Source of the DNA: JAWLFY01 sp964462125
GTDB lineage: Bacteria; Planctomycetota; Planctomycetia; Pirellulales; Pirellulaceae
DNA: 34,790 bases
Reading direction: 5' to 3'
Assembly: GCA_964462125.1 (NCBI GenBank)
Contig: CAYWXT010000022.1
Location: 1-34,790 of the forward strand
This document shows, piece after piece, positions 9,801-14,862 of the stretch. Below the pieces are notes generated by a model, which worked only from the letters and a program-made list of their open reading frames with translations, did not search any database and was not told where the DNA came from. The number at the start of each line of letters is the position of its first letter. The stretch's first letter is position 1. A program made the position numbers and the translations under genes.

Positions 9801-12471
9801 GCAGCACGGCGGGGAGTCATCGAGTCGTCAACAAGGCAGCCTGATCACGGGGGTCTACGAAGATTCGGGATCCGCGCGAACGGAAGAGACCACAACGCAG
9901 ACGGTCGTCAGTCCTGAGGGGCAGTACGATTACCGTGCCATTGAGATGGTGACCGGCGAGCGTGAGTCACTCGGGCAAGGAAATCAGCTTCTCGGCACGG
10001 CAAGTCATACCACCGATTTGTCGACGACAACCGAACTTACTCAAGTTGGCATCGTTGGCGGAGTCTCAGTCGAGTTCGAATCGACGGTGGATGACACCGT
10101 GGAAACGCAGAGCGACGGAAATCGTGTTACGGGCGAGTTTCAGCATCAGTCGGTCGGGGTCGACAACTATGCCTTCACGCAAATGGTCGATCGGGGTGCA
10201 TCGGGCTCGGCCAGTTTGTCGGGAACGGGCGTGCGGTCGTACACCCGAACTGTCGATGAAAACCGACTTACCGGTAACGCCTCCCGCGTGGTCACGGGCA
10301 GCGACGCGTATCAGCTTTTGCAGGCGGGCAGCAACGATTCCGGCGTCTTTGAAATTGACGTGGTTGGCGAGGACGGTTTCACCGAAACGGCGGAACGCAA
10401 TGGAAAAACGGGAACGTTCACTCGAGCGACGAGCGTGACGGGACTGACCGAGGGGAGCCGCGTTTGGGATGGAGCTGGCGAGTCTTTTACTCAGGCAATT
10501 GATCAGGTCGTGACGCAGACCGGCAACTACCTCAAGGGCGCTGTTGAAATGAGCGTGGATGGCAATGGCCGTTACGACGCTTTGGTCGACCACTTCGACA
10601 GCAGTGACGCGGCGACCGGTACCCCGGGGATGCTCGATCAGTCGCCTACCGGTGTGCCACTGGTGATGGGCGCGCCGCCAGCCCTGCCAACGGCGGGAGG
10701 CGCGGAGGCGTTTTCAGTCGCTGGGGTGCCAGAGATCATGGCATTGGCAGCTTCTGGAAACGGCGCCTCCGCGATGGCTCCGTTTCGCTCGATCGAGGCA
10801 GCGGCCGTCCCAGCGATCGTTCCGGGCAGTCGACTCTCCGGCAGCACCGGTCAACGGGAGTACGCTTTGCAGGGCACCGATCTGGTCCAGCAGTACTGTT
10901 TCCCTGCCGGTACGGAGGTGTTGCTTGCTGATGGCTCGGTGAAACCGATTGAACGGATCGAAGTCGGGGATCGGGTGGCCTCTGTTGCTCACAATGCACC
11001 ATGGCTGGACGGTGGACTCGATCGGCGGGCGGGACGGGTCGGCGAGCTGTATCAAAGTGCGCCAGCCAAGTTGTTTCGACTACGGACGGCAGACGGCCAA
11101 CTTGCAACGACCGCAGGTCACTTGTTCCATGTCAATCAACGCGGCTGGGTTTTGGCCCGAGACGTTTCTCCGGGTGACTGCTTGACCACATCGCAGGGGA
11201 AATCGATCGAGGTAGTTGCCGTCACACCTGAGTCCGGCCGAACGCAGCCGGTGTACAACTTCTGTGTTGATGAACTTCACACCTACTTTGTTCGTTTGAC
11301 CGGTACGGGCGACTTTGTTTTGGTCCACAACGAAAGTTTCGGCGTCTATACCTACGGCGATGCGTTGCTGCCGGTGCTGGGCGGGGCGGTCGAGGAGTGG
11401 TGGGTGGCGCAGCAGGACCAGACGGACCAGATGCTCCAGTGGGTTCAGGAGAACCTTTCGTTCGTCCACGACTTCGGTTCCGCCATGTACGGCTTGGGGG
11501 CTGGCGTGATCGACGCTGGGGTCGGGGTGGTGAACGCCGTATCGGACGTCGCCAACTATGCCATCGTCGGTACCGGCCTGATTGCTGAAGGTTTGGGGGC
11601 GACGGAGGTTGGCCAGTGGCTGGTTGGCAGCGGACTCGACGGAGTGCGGAACGACACGCTGTTCGGGGTGTCTGCAACCACGGGGGCGATGGCGGGGGTC
11701 ACGGGATTGGCCACCGCCGCGACCTTTGGCGGCGCCGGTGTCTACCTGCTGGCGATCGGGGCGGTGGCGGGTGGTGCCGACGCCTATTACCGGACGGAGC
11801 TGAGCGACCAGGGGCAGACGTTCGACGGTCTTTTCGCAGGCGTGGTCAACGGAATCAGCAATCCCCTCGGCGCCTCCTTCGGACTGCTCGGGGGGTTGAT
11901 TGGTGCCCAAGTGTCGGGCGCCGATCAGGCGGGGATGTTGGAAGCCTACGTGACGGGGAATCGGATCGGCACCGCTTTAGGCAACATCGCCGGCGGGATG
12001 GCGCTCACCGGCGTCGCCGCCTATCAACACCGCAGCAATTTCGGGTTCGCGGTCCAGACGATGCTGCCCGGGGCCGGCGGGGCGGTGGCGGGGCTCGCCT
12101 ATGGTCGGCTCTCGAATCGGAGCTGGGCCGACAGTTTCGAGATCGCGGCGGTAACCAGCACCACAACCGATCTGGCCAGCGTGTTGCTGATGAAGTGCTT
12201 TGTCCCAGGGACGCCGGTGCTGGTCGCGATCCCCATGCATGAACCAACCGGTGAAGCAATTGCGATCGGCACCTTGGGCGACGCGGAATCACCGTGCCAC
12301 CGTCTTTGGGCTGGCGTTCTCCTGATGGTCGCCGGCGCGGCATCGCTCGCCGCGAGCCGGCGTCAGGCGGAGGAGCCGAACGAGCATTTGGGGATCCCAG
12401 GAAGGACGAGCACCGCACGAGCAACGGGGGCCCCAGTAGGAAAGCGGCGTTCAGCTACGGCTGCTGTCTAA
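1..12471 (+). CDS. Giant multidomain surface protein with 46-residue repeat array and Hint domain, 5'-truncated by window
   Basis: The frame is open from base 1 to a TAA at 12469-12471 (4156 codons seen), so the true start lies to the left. Domain order, in visible residues, is: about 2.5 cadherin/VCBS-like repeats (1-274); a region of NxxGxxxF motifs resembling HAF-type propeller repeats (276-780); a PKD-like domain with FGDG and H-x-Y signatures (about 815-885); a linker; about 51 copies of a 46-residue repeat (1176-3530); a Hint domain (3633-3777); a Gly/Ala-rich hydrophobic region (about 3780-4060); and a second Hint-like start, CFVPGTPV, at 4066. I see no cysteine before the first Hint domain. 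The repeat region is dominated by Ser, Thr, Glu, Gln and Asn. This composition fits an exported, very long cell-surface or fibre protein. Function is unknown; adhesion, stalk or matrix structure, or contact-dependent delivery, are inferences. The last 17 bp overlap the convergent HAD gene. Confidence 0.93.
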   Translation: MQALAEGELGSDQFQYRVENGFGGSAIATVFLTVAGANDPPVAADDHYGPVNADDPLVIDATSGVLHNDRDIDNGDTLLVDPSLSDSVSLGGASLLLRPDGTFDYDPNGAFDDLADGEFSSDRFQYAVLDQFGEVSLAEVELTIVGVATVPVADDVGIEQGYWTVASQSLDVSAENGILSNQLEFDSGEGAALEASFDGFSQFGARVVVAADGSFSYDPTESDSLQQIAAEGIDVVDRFEYTVQNREELEDGDDDSGGGVAAAKATGVVEIVLRSGPSSYSFDLVADGFERIGRGPSINNLGEVAFQATDGGVDSLYVWREGEGPQSLLSPDMVGDILPARGGVDAVPMARFDDQVQINDAGQVLAQRQLNAQGLLGVLPMGAPVLTEVDLLLSYAELWDGAALLEGDGYRLPQQIANGDSGLAAAGLRWGHPMFLDMQLAALSGVMRGVVGVSTTLPFTMVPRVWVTNPTWASVYFTPVNPVWNVFQEPGSIDLDALNSVALATSLAPIYLPQLYVTPFTSVLPALSLNNAGQALFTSQTNNAEVEAGMNLVTYGHHDKPYKHAPIDQPVPGIRLADSGDGVFVQNGAVKSMTFDGDVRDLGFNSIASTAAISDSGVIAAAANGPAGRGVYIIDPADESWVKVVGEAGDGFVDPNEVEIDGIDVGGVSQLIDGPIGINGPSTTDAPGSPYFTVTFMAADADGNEGLHSARFYLSELHNGPLEAELFLGHNKVVDIGEILPGIGVINEVQAADTINNAGQIVFWASGSGGEKVVRATPPLHATGDVIYAFEKRDLSENKTFRREEGAAVASFVAGDPKATADQFIASIDFGDGRSSTGVVVPKLDFDGNSQPLMFEVIADHQYDREGPYAITTHITDVKNETGGVAVSLANVVNVVNEEDIERLVLQDDDGNSLPPNIQSFSSPRTSERSHVDNSSAEGDTAASEQPLQSIGLSTFLTLDRGSGTFEVVSTGTAAFSYSFGLETVGSDGQGEPNASQQGDGSSVDIRKVIARGQLDPINFAPDAFSVAGYETAFDGQIELATTFDSSSFAETSTTDVAILSHIVDEKVYDGGVFDWNSTSQKSSDFKKTGERFLDADLKGKLDGLIGGSGASLVGNFVMLGEEQTTEILREFGSVAGSVARDFTIDTISQIDHRGGRQSFEFLQVTETDTSFRSEGTISDGEYSLAMTTKINSEILEQQELNGPKVTSTSGSSTSLAVTEKSGSTEGQARFLLTTTTSADAETYRSMANQGQSVQSTSTTQSMSELAGAGSAKSGDFEFDQQLTTSALIESSTTYGTLESTSTEMSVSVATINQAGNLYDGTYRYVESRDDSLEFSEQSVNQSLITERTSTEARTSQTVTQGNKKTGVFEIQQQSSGISVTESIESNQTVLVTSTVTTNTTEESEKSGNARQGSFEFAGYSSGTTEVERITTNGELRIEAEEQANVESIWTGSGNARSGRTETSETSRSTTASQEQRNNQTESISTERFHEQRRDKESLSNSFTGQIDSNANATSFTTQTVTESNGDRSSVRESATTATTETQTQGNLIWEETTHQSSSLVEQSVTELVSFHTQLVRSQTNSRIRSESRRTENTISGDYQESASSITESSKQESNTNQSQASKQIVTRRTESISDTGGNTISGEREVVDSIDSQSTTFVATFNGPNTDTLTEDLVYFEDQPAGGMLAEEQGSAIRSDDQLAVLTLRNSETSRHESSNLILGAFTRSVNSSEHQRSDSIRNNRESRTRTHSESDTTASVSTSGNRIRGVVNRQADESTRSESTSITTNQSLTETTETITNSESSEVETGNEISGKFSVSSSTASETTSETHQTNQTLTRTESSETVSTSTGSGSLNRITGEQSTEVSTTVERKVQTVTANQSFSTESETDSVGVTIIATASNVLTGEFTELRSGTTTAITTQSSVNGTESVLLHEESEANSSSHQAGNRVTGEFQGSESVTRNSVSSTERVNQTYAELTLENATFDSTTERSGNSITGSYVDTWETVASSTSEQTITNQTLTNLVEILTTTTAEGSVSGNHLEGVFLRHESSQSTGERTESVVNGRLSSSSSFVTTADNVTESSGNVVSGEVRTLGHTIEDVIQTETSNLGAEKTTLQIHDRTEISSTKNGNRVLGDFVDESVTTIDSSRETEAVNQGRMSENITDSSAEITATRTSNRIRGDFSASEQSVSETASQESELNQPRRETIVAQQSEAAESTSSGNSITGDRMGVRTVTSAGTMTQSVTNQGRTVNATIEESLSRTQNFEANMVSGQSTSKTHTTGTRSRSETITNATLTAAVAEATTFDSESNRNENAHTGVYIETIAGGQTSQLDGNDINQTLSVQYALHAANDYQKHATGNDITGEYSADSETEATESRTSTENNGALTVVAEETTVTEAAESIVGNLIAGTTASTSLETSQRELAQTDTNQTLTVAISESTHTQVESESERDDYTGTFTNEQVASTDTTRTEIMSNQEFSSTVRDVTREHVLSSRSGNTVSGEATVTESGSSESTRSATSSVHTESVEQSEEALSVFQSTSVSNAITGESLTDSESTVSVTSSSSLQNQSLSITANSASETSTVEQRSGNSIEGRYVSGSRTTAKHADSTRSENGMRIVDATSEADITTRTEESGNDVSGLYHAETTAVEESAATESNQNESQSTSGSTERVESTSVTEGNHLTGAYSSSVDRMVTSALTETFAYLELTAVRDSSTSTTETIQESGNALAGTSESTRASESKVQRTSTETNQGLMVELDFTEVAYTNFTRTDNRVTGAYSESIDRQSERSGTESSFNQTLTVETTFEDTVDAVETRTGNSVTGAFSESVQTTFHEANQETSENQTLSSLVGTTSSGTAESSSSGNAIAGESAFESASERASQIEQSDINQTRSVEVEEETSETTMTEGTANEVTGDFQSAESTSLASTRTETVVNQNSTQSLHSITDLSSTVTRSGNSVSGDYLTTTDVASSVTTTGASLNQSLVTSMEQTSANETRRQRSGNRTRGDFVEEVERESDTQTHQESSNQTRSNTSSQEQALTEVFRQIGNEFSGIYSLNTTTSVTASEDLAEENTERSVIGFDSQESITTSSRAGNSITGDFEDDGLSQVSRSRVQSGTIGDRSFTLDESSAVTRERAAVGNEITSKVTSTESSAVRDDYRKSTTYPDGQDDKHVVRTAESVSSMNFNEVTGSYNVTMAATDATDIEESGARSETYAAVSRVESVSNITDEGNSVTGAFDQHRAETVNTTTSRERTDLDGTQWFVAEQHGGESSSRQQGSLITGVYEDSGSARTEETTTQTVVSPEGQYDYRAIEMVTGERESLGQGNQLLGTASHTTDLSTTTELTQVGIVGGVSVEFESTVDDTVETQSDGNRVTGEFQHQSVGVDNYAFTQMVDRGASGSASLSGTGVRSYTRTVDENRLTGNASRVVTGSDAYQLLQAGSNDSGVFEIDVVGEDGFTETAERNGKTGTFTRATSVTGLTEGSRVWDGAGESFTQAIDQVVTQTGNYLKGAVEMSVDGNGRYDALVDHFDSSDAATGTPGMLDQSPTGVPLVMGAPPALPTAGGAEAFSVAGVPEIMALAASGNGASAMAPFRSIEAAAVPAIVPGSRLSGSTGQREYALQGTDLVQQYCFPAGTEVLLADGSVKPIERIEVGDRVASVAHNAPWLDGGLDRRAGRVGELYQSAPAKLFRLRTADGQLATTAGHLFHVNQRGWVLARDVSPGDCLTTSQGKSIEVVAVTPESGRTQPVYNFCVDELHTYFVRLTGTGDFVLVHNESFGVYTYGDALLPVLGGAVEEWWVAQQDQTDQMLQWVQENLSFVHDFGSAMYGLGAGVIDAGVGVVNAVSDVANYAIVGTGLIAEGLGATEVGQWLVGSGLDGVRNDTLFGVSATTGAMAGVTGLATAATFGGAGVYLLAIGAVAGGADAYYRTELSDQGQTFDGLFAGVVNGISNPLGASFGLLGGLIGAQVSGADQAGMLEAYVTGNRIGTALGNIAGGMALTGVAAYQHRSNFGFAVQTMLPGAGGAVAGLAYGRLSNRSWADSFEIAAVTSTTTDLASVLLMKCFVPGTPVLVAIPMHEPTGEAIAIGTLGDAESPCHRLWAGVLLMVAGAASLAASRRQAEEPNEHLGIPGRTSTARATGAPVGKRRSATAAV
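826..2340 (+). other. Propeller-like region with NxxGxxxF repeats in the giant protein
   Basis: Short motifs of the form [ST]-I-N-N-x-G-x-[VI]-x-F recur about every 90-200 residues. They can be read as SINNLGEVAF, QINDAGQVLA, SLNNAGQALF, AISDSGVIAA and TINNAGQIVF. This pattern is typical of HAF-like or choice-of-anchor propeller domains in exported bacterial proteins. It is followed by a PKD-like segment at about 2440-2660 with an F-G-D-G strand and an H-x-Y-x(4)-G-x-Y motif. The exact fold is an inference from motif spacing. Confidence 0.6.
3526..10590 (+). repeat. Array of about 51 in-frame 138-bp (46-residue) repeats
   Basis: Each unit opens with G-N-x-[IVL]-[TS]-G-x-[FY] and has a second motif N-[QG]-[TS]-L-[TS] starting at unit position 26. 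Unit starts indexed by codon are 3526, 3667, 3808, then every 138 bp to 4912; 5146, then every 138 bp to 7906; 8041, then every 138 bp to 9559; then 9694, 9835, 9979, 10117, 10258, 10396 and 10522. The only large departure is a 234-bp unit at 4912-5145. The GN pair is sometimes SN, EN, DN, LN or FN, while the following G at unit position 6 is almost invariant. Neighbouring units differ strongly in DNA sequence and in the Ser/Thr/Glu-rich filler. Beta-rich structure is inferred from alternating hydrophobic positions (4, 8, 29). I cannot assign a named repeat family. Confidence 0.93.
10897..11331 (+). other. Hint (intein/hedgehog-like) autoprocessing domain
   Basis: This 145-residue domain starts with Cys (motif CFPAGTEVLLADGS, then PIERIEVGDRV), the normal first splicing block of Hint domains. 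It continues with a TTAGHLFHV block carrying the expected Thr and His, then GWVLARDVSPGDCL. It ends with VYNFCVDELHTYFV and LVHN, the usual final His-Asn. The next residue is Glu, not Cys, Ser or Thr, so full protein splicing is unlikely. Cleavage, as in bacterial intein-like and pretoxin-Hint domains, is the expected activity. If active, it would separate the repeat fibre from the C-terminal 379 residues. Confidence 0.88.
11332..12471 (+). other. Glycine-rich hydrophobic C-terminal region ending in an incomplete second Hint domain
   Basis: After the first Hint domain come several hydrophobic Gly/Ala-rich stretches (about 11480-11610, 11660-11790, 11840-11930, 11960-12020 and 12040-12110) with GxxxG-like spacing. 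These are candidates for membrane insertion. A second Hint-like opening, CFVPGTPVLVA, begins with Cys at 12196. It lacks the PIE-x-GD, T-x-x-H and terminal HN blocks. It is followed by one more hydrophobic helix (about 12307-12360) and a basic, low-complexity tail to the stop at 12471. The second Hint domain is therefore truncated or decayed. The hydrophobic region resembles translocation or pretoxin segments of polymorphic-toxin proteins only in general character. Confidence 0.65.
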
Positions 12472-13189
12472 GCTCACCGTCGTCCTTGTCCATCCACGCC
12501 CAAAGCCGGGGATCGGTAAGCGATTCCGCGATCAAGCTCGCACCGCTGAAGTCCTGCCCCCGCGTGTGCTCACTCGGCACCGCCACGGTGACCGCACCGG
12601 CTGCCACCGCCGCGGCGCACCCGTTGCTGCTGTCCTCGAGCACCAACATTTCCGAAGCCGCGATCCCCATCGCTTCGGCCGCCAACTGATACATTTGGGG
12701 ATCGGGCTTGCCGCGGGTGACGTCGTCGCCGGTGAGCACAAAGGTCAGCGAATCCCGCCAATCGACGGTATCCATGATGACGTCGACAAACTTGCGTCGG
12801 CTGCTGGTCGCCAGCCCGAACGGGCGATCGGAATGGCGGAGCAGTTCGATCCACTCGGCCAAACCGGGCATCGGCCGAAGCCCGCCGGAGAGCAACTCGC
12901 CGTACAATACCTCCGACTCGGCCAACAGTTCCTCGGGCGTCGCGTCGAGCGCGTGAAAGTCGATCATCTGCTGCATGGCACAGGTACCGACGCGTCCCAT
13001 CATCCGCTGTTGAAGTTCGGCGGAGAAGCGATGGCCCCGTCGTTGAAGAACCGTGTCGCCGACCTGCCAATAGAGCCGCTCGGTGTCGAAAAGCAGGCCG
13101 TCCATGTCGAGCGCGATCCCGCGAATGCGCGCCGTATTCACGGGTTGCTGGGGAGTGTCGAAACGGGAATTCATTTGTTTTCGGGTCAT
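12455..13189 (-). CDS. HAD-superfamily phosphatase, beta-phosphoglucomutase-like
   Basis: From ATG at 13189 the protein has 244 residues, normal for this subfamily. Motif I is DMDGLLFDTE, with nucleophile Asp28 and acid/base Asp30. Motif II is ATSS at 127-130, motif III is Lys161 in GKPDP, and motif IV is LEDSSNG at 184-190. A helical cap lies between motif I and motif II, as in beta-phosphoglucomutase, phosphoglycolate phosphatase and 2-deoxyglucose-6-phosphatase relatives. The substrate cannot be read from sequence. The frame extends upstream to 13348, but that would overlap scpB by more than 100 bp, so I chose 13189; a second ATG at 13174 is possible. It lies 46 bp downstream of scpB on the same strand and may be its last operon member. 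Its stop overlaps the giant gene by 17 bp, tail to tail. Confidence 0.88.
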   Translation of the reverse strand: MTRKQMNSRFDTPQQPVNTARIRGIALDMDGLLFDTERLYWQVGDTVLQRRGHRFSAELQQRMMGRVGTCAMQQMIDFHALDATPEELLAESEVLYGELLSGGLRPMPGLAEWIELLRHSDRPFGLATSSRRKFVDVIMDTVDWRDSLTFVLTGDDVTRGKPDPQMYQLAAEAMGIAASEMLVLEDSSNGCAAAVAAGAVTVAVPSEHTRGQDFSGASLIAESLTDPRLWAWMDKDDGELRQQP

Positions 13190-13235
13190 TGCAATTCCGA
13201 GTTGAAATGGATGGCGTACATCCGGCTCGCCGAGC

Positions 13236-14000
13236 CTAATGCGTCGGTTGATCGAAGGGATCCACCTGGGGTAGATCATCGAGCGATTCCAACTGAAACA
13301 GGGCCAGGAACCGTTCGGTCGGATAATAGGTCTGGACCGCGCGCCCACCCTCCGGCGGTGGTTCCCGTTTGATCTCGAGCAAGCGTCGTCGGACCAATTG
13401 GTTCAAGACAGATCCGCAGTCCCGTCCGCGCTGATCCCGAACCGTCTGGGCCGTGATGCCGGGCTGATAAGCGACCAACGAGAGGACCTCCACCGCCAAC
13501 TGGCTGAGCCTCGTTTCACGCACCTTGCCGAGAAATTGTTGGCGAAGGGAATCGAGTTCTGGTGCCGTTGACATCCGATACCCCTGGTCGTCCTGGACAA
13601 TCCGCAGCGCCTGGCCCGCTTCCCGATAGGAGGCGTTGAGTTCTCCGATCAGCTTGACCACCTCTTCGGCGGTCACGTCCCGCATCAGTGAGGCCAAACG
13701 CTGTTCGGAAAAGGAATGATTTTCGGGGTGACCGACGAACAGGGCCGCTTCGATGATTGCTTCGGGGGTGACCGCGGAGTCGGCGGGGTTGAGCTCGGCT
13801 TCCGACTGCTCCCTGGCCCCGGCGGTCTCGGAACCGGTCGGTGTTGCATCGGCACGGGATGCATCGGGATTGGTTTGCTCCGGGGCGGCGTCAGGATCGA
13901 TTTCTGCAGCGGCCCTGGCGAAGGCAGCACCGAGATCCTCGAACGACAACGCGTCGCCATCATCGGTCCCCTCTTCCTCCGGCTCGGCTGCATCCGACAT
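13236..14000 (-). CDS. scpB: Segregation and condensation protein B
   Basis: The protein has 254 residues from ATG at 14000. ScpB dimers join ScpA and SMC in the condensin complex that organises and segregates the chromosome. The family core starts around residue 85 (TPEAIIEAALFVG) and contains two winged-helix units. The second holds the diagnostic LAVEVLSLVAYQPGIT segment followed by VLNQLVRRRLLEI. The first 80 or so residues are an acidic, Pro/Ala/Glu-rich extension with no visible domain. The open frame continues upstream to 14423, but that part is the shadow of the SDR gene. The SDR stop (14006) is 5 bp before this ATG, with an AGGAG inside the end of the SDR gene, so the two are probably co-transcribed. 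No scpA is visible in the window. Confidence 0.9.
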   Translation of the reverse strand: MSDAAEPEEEGTDDGDALSFEDLGAAFARAAAEIDPDAAPEQTNPDASRADATPTGSETAGAREQSEAELNPADSAVTPEAIIEAALFVGHPENHSFSEQRLASLMRDVTAEEVVKLIGELNASYREAGQALRIVQDDQGYRMSTAPELDSLRQQFLGKVRETRLSQLAVEVLSLVAYQPGITAQTVRDQRGRDCGSVLNQLVRRRLLEIKREPPPEGGRAVQTYYPTERFLALFQLESLDDLPQVDPFDQPTH

Positions 14001-14005
14001 CGGTC

Positions 14006-14740
14006 TCAAACCCACTCCTGCTTGGTCGGTTTGACCACAACTTCGGGGACATTGGCTCGCGGCGGCAGGGCACAGATCGTGACGACGACCGCAGCAACAT
14101 CTTCGGGCTGGAGAATCGACTCCTTGTGTTCTTCGGTCACCGGCACCGGACGGTTCTCTAAAATCGGTGTGTTGACTTCCCCCGGATAGACGTTGGTGAT
14201 CCGGACCCCCTCGTTGCGGACCTCGTTGGACACCGCCGTCCCAAGGGCGGTCATGGCGAATTTGCTCGCGCAGTACACGATGCCTCCAAGCGCAATCGCT
14301 CGCTTCCCAGCGACTGACGAAATGTTGACGACCAGCCCGTCGCGGCGCTGCCGCATCGAGGGGAGCACCTGGTGCATGCAGCGGTAGGCGCCGGTGGCGT
14401 TGATCTGCATCACGCGTTCCCAATCCTCCGGAGCCATCTCAGCCATCGACCGGTTTTGGATGTTGATGCCGGCGCTGTTGACCAAGATGTCGACCTCGCC
14501 GAGCTGGTCTCGGATGAACCCGAAGTACGCCTCGATGCTGGCCGGATCGGCCACATCGATGGTGTGATAGCGGACCGGTATCTCTGCTTTGATTGATTCA
14601 GCCAGTTCTCGCAGCGGATCGGGGCGGCGGCCACCGACGACAACGCGGCATCCATTTTCTGCCAGCCCCCGCGCTATGCCGGCTCCAATCCCCGTGCCGC
14701 CTCCGGTGATCGCCACCACTTTTCCCGCCAATGAATTCAC
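14006..14740 (-). CDS. Short-chain dehydrogenase/reductase (SDR, classical type)
   Basis: The protein has 244 residues starting from GTG at 14740, with GGGAG about 10 bases upstream. It carries the classical SDR signatures: a TGGGTGIG cofactor loop at 12-19, Asp62 in IDVADP, NSAG at 88-91, Asn114, catalytic Ser141 or Ser142, and YCASK with Tyr156 and Lys160. The PGEVNTP segment near 186-192 is the usual substrate-side loop. An Arg-Arg pair after the second strand (GGRRP, 37-40) suggests NADP(H) preference; this is an inference. Substrate is unknown. The gene appears to head an SDR-scpB-HAD operon and is divergent from the SMP-30-like gene, sharing a short upstream region. Confidence 0.9.
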   Translation of the reverse strand: MNSLAGKVVAITGGGTGIGAGIARGLAENGCRVVVGGRRPDPLRELAESIKAEIPVRYHTIDVADPASIEAYFGFIRDQLGEVDILVNSAGINIQNRSMAEMAPEDWERVMQINATGAYRCMHQVLPSMRQRRDGLVVNISSVAGKRAIALGGIVYCASKFAMTALGTAVSNEVRNEGVRITNVYPGEVNTPILENRPVPVTEEHKESILQPEDVAAVVVTICALPPRANVPEVVVKPTKQEWV

Positions 14741-14862
14741 GCCCGTCGCTCCCGGTTCGAATCGGTTGGTACCTTGTCCATCGTTCGGTCACAAGATTGA
14801 CGAACCGCTGCGAGTCCGTCAATCAACCTTGCCCCCCATGCTCCCGGCGCATCACCCGAACG
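14741..14862. promoter_or_regulatory. Short divergent intergenic region (SDR / SMP-30-like gene)
   Basis: These 122 bp separate the start of the minus-strand SDR gene and the chosen start of the plus-strand SMP-30-like gene. They must carry promoters for both if the starts are right. I see no convincing sigma-70 boxes or operator palindrome. Confidence 0.4.

Noticed and set aside
3526..10590. Possible RHS/YD-repeat or RTX array
   Set aside because: RHS units are about 21 residues with YD and GxLxx motifs, and RTX has GGxGxDxUx nonapeptides; neither is seen. The G-N-x-I-T-G motif at 46 residues is different.
10897..11331. True splicing intein with homing endonuclease
   Set aside because: The domain has only 145 residues, no endonuclease insertion, and Glu instead of Cys/Ser/Thr at +1.
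12566..13372. 268-codon plus-strand frame opposite the HAD gene
   Set aside because: The HAD gene has all four motifs in the right order; the plus-strand frame shows none.
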